Virus record (IMG/VR): IMGVR_UViG_3300025151_008304
Span: 1 to 40,564 of that record
Direction: 5' to 3' (one strand)
Source: a virus
Length of the DNA stretch: 40,564 nucleotides
The notes beneath the pieces were generated by a model that was not told the DNA's origin, ran no database searches, and was given only the letters and a program-made list of their open reading frames with translations. Made by a program: the position numbers and the translations under genes. Positions 37,953-40,564 of this stretch are shown here, piece by piece (position 1 is the first letter of the stretch; the number at the start of each line of letters is the position of its first letter).

Positions 37953-38503
37953 GTAACGTTATAACTTTATTTATTTCTGATGATGAATCAGAAAAGGTAC
38001 GAGAGAACGCTAAACTAGCAATGCTAGGAGGCGTTTCAAGGATAAGAAATAATAAAGAAAGGAAAAAGTCTTTGGCCGAGGATCAGTTAGTGGGACAAAT
38101 TTCCACTTATGTTGGTTCGGTTTTTCTTACTGGGTCTGCGGACGGTTATTATAAAGCGAGAGATAAAGCTAACAAGAACCCCTATAAGGGAGATGGCGGT
38201 GTTGATATTATTGGCTTGCCAAATGTAGATATTAAAGGTAGTATGATGAGGTATTCCCAAGACCCATTGAAGTACCGTTTGTTAGTTAGGCCTCAAGAAA
38301 GGCATAAAGATTGGATTTACGTCCTTGCGATGGTTCCAAAACAAAGGCCGTACAAATGCCATTTAGTAGGTTGGGCATATGACTCCGACTTGCCTGAAAA
38401 AGCTTACAGTGGGGATATCAAGGCCCTTCATGGGGCTTTTGTTAAAGAGGGTCGTGATCTTCGGCCAATGAAAGAACTTAAAAATGAAATTAGCAATAGT
38501 TAG
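37949..38503 (+). CDS. Second PD-(D/E)XK-like protein (184 aa)
   Basis: The N-terminal half is helical and basic (RIRNNKERKKSLAEDQLVGQ), then NPYKGDGGVDIIGLPNVDIK (77-96) with Asp86 and Asp94-x-Lys96 followed by a strand YRLLVRPQERHKDWIYVLAM. This is the helix-D-x(n)-D-x-K-strand-Q arrangement of PD-(D/E)XK nucleases, including many restriction-like enzymes. The active-site Glu of the helix would be Glu44. Its sequence is unlike the nuclease at 36692, so it is not a recent duplicate. ATGA overlap with the cupin gene; 20-nt overlap with the next gene. Confidence 0.6.
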   Translation: MSNVITLFISDDESEKVRENAKLAMLGGVSRIRNNKERKKSLAEDQLVGQISTYVGSVFLTGSADGYYKARDKANKNPYKGDGGVDIIGLPNVDIKGSMMRYSQDPLKYRLLVRPQERHKDWIYVLAMVPKQRPYKCHLVGWAYDSDLPEKAYSGDIKALHGAFVKEGRDLRPMKELKNEISNS

Positions 38504-38909
38504 CGGCGGATTTGATCCCGTTCATGTGGGTCATATTGAACTTTTACAAAAAGCTCGTGAAATGGCTGATAGTCTTTTCGTGATAGTTAATAACGATCAG
38601 TTCTTAGAACGTAAGAAGGGTAAGCCTTTTATGTCTCTGAACGAAAGAATTGCCATCATGCAAGCCTTCAAGGGTGTTGAAGTGGCTTTGGAATCAGTAG
38701 ATGAAGATGATACTGTTTGCGAAACATTAACTTGGTTATACGCAGCTTATAAACCAAAATTTAAGGAAATGTTTTTTTGCAACGGGGGAGACAGGACGTC
38801 AGGAGACGATACCCCCGAGCATGAAATATGCTTAAAGATAGGCATCAAACCTATTTATGGATTGGGAGCTAAGATACAAAGCAGTAGCGAACTCATTAAA
38901 AAACTATGA
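38484..38909 (+). CDS. Cytidylyltransferase-like nucleotidyltransferase (RfaE/HldE C-terminal-like)
   Basis: A 141-residue enzyme of the HxGH nucleotidyltransferase superfamily. IVSGGFDPVHVGHIELLQKA (5-24) holds His14 and His17. Further matches are VNNDQFLERKKGKPFMSLNE, VDEDDTVCETL and FFCNGGDRTSGDD (with the GGD of heptose-phosphate adenylyltransferases), ending IQSSSELIKKL, the usual I-S-S-S position. It activates a phosphorylated sugar, alcohol or heptose to a nucleotide. Together with the kinase at 15722 and phosphatase at 15211 it would rebuild the HldE/GmhB sequence of heptose activation. Glycerol-3-phosphate cytidylyltransferase activity is the main alternative. Confidence 0.85.
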   Translation: MKLAIVSGGFDPVHVGHIELLQKAREMADSLFVIVNNDQFLERKKGKPFMSLNERIAIMQAFKGVEVALESVDEDDTVCETLTWLYAAYKPKFKEMFFCNGGDRTSGDDTPEHEICLKIGIKPIYGLGAKIQSSSELIKKL

Positions 38910-39667
38910 AAAATATGAAGTACGTAATACTATCAATGCTATTCTCTGTTTCTGTTTTTACGCAGACAGAAGAAAATAGGTCGTTTGTAGCTTTTGCTAA
39001 CAGCTACATTCCAGAGTTAGATGAAAGAGTCTTAACTCGCGAAGAAATGTGGAAAGAGCCGGTAGGCAAGGAATATTTCCCGATTAATGACATCATAACA
39101 AAGAAGACTTTATTCATCCCAAAGAGCGGAGCAAATAAAGCATTCTATCAGTCCCTTAACTATTATAATAGAAATCTTTTCATGGCGCTAAAAGAAGCCG
39201 CAAAGAAAGCGAGAGAAGATAAGAAGGTGATCTATGTCAATATCGTGGCTGGAGAGAATATACCCGCTCATACTTTTGGAGGCAGGAATAATACATACAA
39301 AGCTTCTGAATATACAGAAGGACAGTGGACTGTGTTTGGCATAGACCAGAAAGGAGTTTTAGTCCAAGACCATTATCAACATGGTCAGTACGGTAAAGTT
39401 GGCCGTGACGGTATTTCTTATCAGCACGCTATAAAAACTTTCAAAGCCACCGCTTTGCGTAAAGCTGCAATGAGAGCTGAAAAGAGCGACAAAGAAAACG
39501 ATTGGCATGTAGTATTTGACTTGGGCGATGGAGCTAGCCAGACCTATACCTTTGACACTTTCGTTGAATACGAAGAATTTTACAATTTAACTAGACTGTA
39601 TGAGCAAGATAAGAGCAAGTACAAGGTGAAAAAAGTAAAAGCGCCTAAACCTTTAGTTAAAAAATAA
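38906..39667 (+). CDS. Secreted protein of unknown function (253 aa)
   Basis: The N terminus is a good signal peptide: basic MKNMKY, hydrophobic VILSMLFSVSVF, then a polar stretch TQTEENRS where cleavage would occur. There is no lipobox. The mature part has charged alternating sequence with repeated Lys (EAAKKAREDKKVIYVN), a central IPAHTFGGRNNTYKASEY, and a final Lys-rich tail. No family is recognised. A secreted phage protein followed by two small membrane proteins could act on the host envelope (lysis, superinfection exclusion or surface change), but there is no catalytic motif to support one. Confidence 0.7.
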   Translation: MKNMKYVILSMLFSVSVFTQTEENRSFVAFANSYIPELDERVLTREEMWKEPVGKEYFPINDIITKKTLFIPKSGANKAFYQSLNYYNRNLFMALKEAAKKAREDKKVIYVNIVAGENIPAHTFGGRNNTYKASEYTEGQWTVFGIDQKGVLVQDHYQHGQYGKVGRDGISYQHAIKTFKATALRKAAMRAEKSDKENDWHVVFDLGDGASQTYTFDTFVEYEEFYNLTRLYEQDKSKYKVKKVKAPKPLVKK

Positions 39668-39670
39668 ATT

Positions 39671-39913
39671 ATGAAATCATTCATTAACTTTGAGTACATG
39701 ATTACTCCGGGGATCTTAAAGATTCTTTGTTACGTTGGGGCAGTCGTTACTGTCGTTATGGGAATTTTAGCTCTTTTTTCGGGAGCTTCCGATGCGGTGA
39801 CAGCCGGAATTAGTCTGATGGTTTTGGGGCCAATAGCTTGCCGTATTTATACAGAGCTGTTGTTGGTCATCTTTGAAATTCACAAGACGTTAAAAGAAAT
39901 CCGAGATAAATAA
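39671..39913 (+). CDS. Small membrane protein, DUF4282 family
   Basis: An 80-residue protein with two transmembrane helices, ITPGILKILCYVGAVVTVVM and AGISLMVLGPIACRIYTELL, followed by a cytoplasmic EIHKTLKEIRDK. The pair together with the LGP-x5-R-I-Y-x-E-L-L motif and the closing I-x-x-T-L-x-E-I matches the DUF4282 family, whose role is unknown. It begins 3 nt after the stop of the secreted protein and is followed by another membrane-protein gene after one base. A phage-encoded copy is uncommon in my experience. Confidence 0.75.
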   Translation: MKSFINFEYMITPGILKILCYVGAVVTVVMGILALFSGASDAVTAGISLMVLGPIACRIYTELLLVIFEIHKTLKEIRDK

Positions 39914-39914
39914 T

Positions 39915-40169
39915 ATGGAAACAGAAATTAGTCCTATTCAGTTGGTGCTGGCGCTCCCTTCGCTAGTGTGTCTTATTATTGTTATTGTTAACATGTTCCA
40001 AAATGGTAGTAGCGGATTAGGTATAGCTACTATAATTCTTACGCTCCTTTGCGGCATCGGCAGTCTAATCGCTTTTGTTTGGGGCTGGATGAACATGGGA
40101 GGCAAAGTTATGATCGCTTGGACAATCTTGACCATAGCTGGAATTATAGCTAGCGTAGGGGGTGTTTAG
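39915..40169 (+). CDS. Small three-helix membrane protein (84 aa)
   Basis: Three hydrophobic segments fill the protein: PIQLVLALPSLVCLIIVIVN, then GIATIILTLLCGIGSLIAFV and AWTILTIAGIIASVGG, with little else. Short Gly- and Asn-containing loops separate them. It starts one base after the DUF4282 gene and ends 20 nt before a strong terminator, so it is the last gene of the operon. It could be holin-like, yet no lysozyme or endopeptidase gene is nearby, and it may instead be a host-like envelope protein. Function is unknown. Confidence 0.7.
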   Translation: METEISPIQLVLALPSLVCLIIVIVNMFQNGSSGLGIATIILTLLCGIGSLIAFVWGWMNMGGKVMIAWTILTIAGIIASVGGV

Positions 40170-40188
40170 CATATTTGGGTAACGTGGT

Positions 40189-40229
40189 TGCCCCGTCGTG
40201 AGTTGAACATCGCGGCGGGGCATTTTTTT
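40189..40229 (+). terminator. Strong intrinsic terminator ending the 35979-40169 operon
   Basis: A 12-bp stem (40189-40200 with 40211-40222, TGCCCCGTCGTG/CGCGGCGGGGCA, including two G-U pairs) with a 10-nt loop, followed at once by seven T (40223-40229). It is the clearest terminator in the window. Confidence 0.92.
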
Positions 40230-40289
40230 ATGAATTTATTTACACAATTGGCGATAAACAGTTTTAAAAGTTTCTTTAAATTGCGTTTT

Positions 40290-40364
40290 ATGGCTGAGAA
40301 GTGTAATTGTAAGGTGTGTAGGTCGAAATATGAAAGAGAAAAAACAAGCAGGAAAAGGAGATAA
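40290..40364 (+). CDS. Possible tiny cysteine-rich protein (24 aa, or 44 aa from 40230)
   Basis: A short frame MAEKCNCKVCRSKYEREK from ATG 40290, ending in a basic tail before TAA 40362-40364. A longer version from ATG 40230 begins directly at the T-run of the terminator and is less likely. The C-x-C-x-x-C spacing and clustered Lys/Arg suggest half of a zinc knuckle. A -10-like TAAATT stands 8 nt before the ATG at 40290 without a -35. The evidence is weak. Confidence 0.3.
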   Translation: MAEKCNCKVCRSKYEREKTSRKRR

Positions 40365-40479
40365 GCCAAGAAATTGTTTTTCTAGCGGGTATAAAGATAA
40401 CTACGAAGCAATCAATTGGGGAGATAAAAAATGTGTCAGTGCTTCAAATGTAAAAAAGAATTCGCCGAAACAGAATTAA
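40330..40479 (+). CDS. Small hypothetical phage protein (49 aa)
   Basis: MKEKKQAGKGDKPRNCFSSG followed by YKDNYEAINWGDKK is the form of a widespread small phage protein: a Lys/Gly start, G-K-G-D-x-P-R-N, then F-x-x-N-Y-x-x-I. It overlaps the end of the upstream tiny frame by 35 nt and the start of the zinc-ribbon frame by 49 nt, so the last third may be constrained by the other frame. Role unknown. Confidence 0.6.
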   Translation: MKEKKQAGKGDKPRNCFSSGYKDNYEAINWGDKKCVSASNVKKNSPKQN

Positions 40480-40547
40480 CATGGGTTATTATAAATAACT
40501 CCTTAAAATTAATATGTGATGAATGCAAAAAAGAAAAAGAATTATGA
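40431..40547 (+). CDS. Small zinc-ribbon protein (38 aa)
   Basis: MCQCFKCKKEFAETELTWVI and then SLKLICDECKKEKEL place two C-x-x-C pairs about 23 residues apart (CFKC and CDEC), a complete rubredoxin-like zinc-ribbon pattern. It lies in a different frame from the overlapping 49-aa gene. It could bind nucleic acid or a protein partner. The motif makes translation likely despite the short length. Confidence 0.55.
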   Translation: MCQCFKCKKEFAETELTWVIINNSLKLICDECKKEKEL

Positions 40548-40564
40548 TATACTTCCAGAGGATT
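40545..40564 (+). CDS. Possible gene start at the right edge (truncated)
   Basis: ATG 40545 overlaps the zinc-ribbon stop (ATGA arrangement) and opens a frame, MIYFQR, running off the window. The overlap matches the gene-junction style here, but only six codons are visible. Confidence 0.3.

Overview
The window is a densely packed, AT-rich stretch of a double-stranded DNA tailed phage, most likely a large one. It carries a phage-type nucleotide-metabolism block, a phage sigma factor, a near-complete replication and recombination set and a very large block of sugar and glycosyltransferase genes. There are no tRNA, rRNA, ribosomal or other housekeeping genes, no insertion sequences and no CRISPR array. 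Genes overlap by 1-50 nt almost everywhere. Virion structural and packaging genes must lie outside the window. The host cannot be named. Promoters are of the sigma70 type (TTGACA-17-TATAAT-like), Shine-Dalgarno sequences are nearly absent, and most recognisable promoters sit so close to the start codon that the mRNA should be leaderless or nearly so.

Layout. Positions 1-4536 are on the minus strand: the large ribonucleotide reductase subunit (cut by the window edge), four small unknown genes, an Hsp20 chaperone, a small unknown gene, dUTPase and dCMP deaminase. A 450-nt divergent intergenic region (4537-4986) holds back-to-back promoters and a strongly folded stretch that looks like a non-coding RNA with its own promoter. 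From 4987 to the end everything is on the plus strand. The order is: dNMP kinase, an unknown gene and a sigma factor (4987-6615); a small SSB-tailed protein (6662-6988); a tightly overlapping run of about 18 sugar-modifying genes (6988-21065); a replication/recombination block (21106-32841) with RecA, a small nuclease, an FtsZ/tubulin-like GTPase, DnaB helicase, a DnaG-like primase, a Cas4/RecB-like nuclease and a DnaE-type polymerase split over separate PHP, proofreading and polymerase genes; a second glycosyltransferase pair (32841-35938); and a mixed operon (35979-40169) with a possible annealing protein, two PD-(D/E)XK-like nucleases, a cupin, an RfaE-like nucleotidyltransferase, a secreted protein and two small membrane proteins, closed by a strong terminator. 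Tiny cysteine-rich genes follow at the right edge.

How they work together. The minus-strand enzymes plus dNMP kinase raise the dNTP pool, particularly dUMP/dTTP precursors. The split polymerase, helicase, primase, SSB-like proteins, RecA and nucleases make up a phage replisome, with an FtsZ-like filament protein encoded in the middle of it. The sugar block holds enzymes for UDP-ManNAc, a 4-keto-6-deoxyhexose, a GDP-6-deoxyhexose, possibly an acylated amino sugar, and a phosphorylated-sugar activation route (isomerase fused to a nucleotidyltransferase, sugar kinase, HAD phosphatase, and a second nucleotidyltransferase at 38484). Several glycosyltransferases and a sulfotransferase accompany them, which suggests the phage builds or rewrites a complex glycan on its virion or on the host surface.
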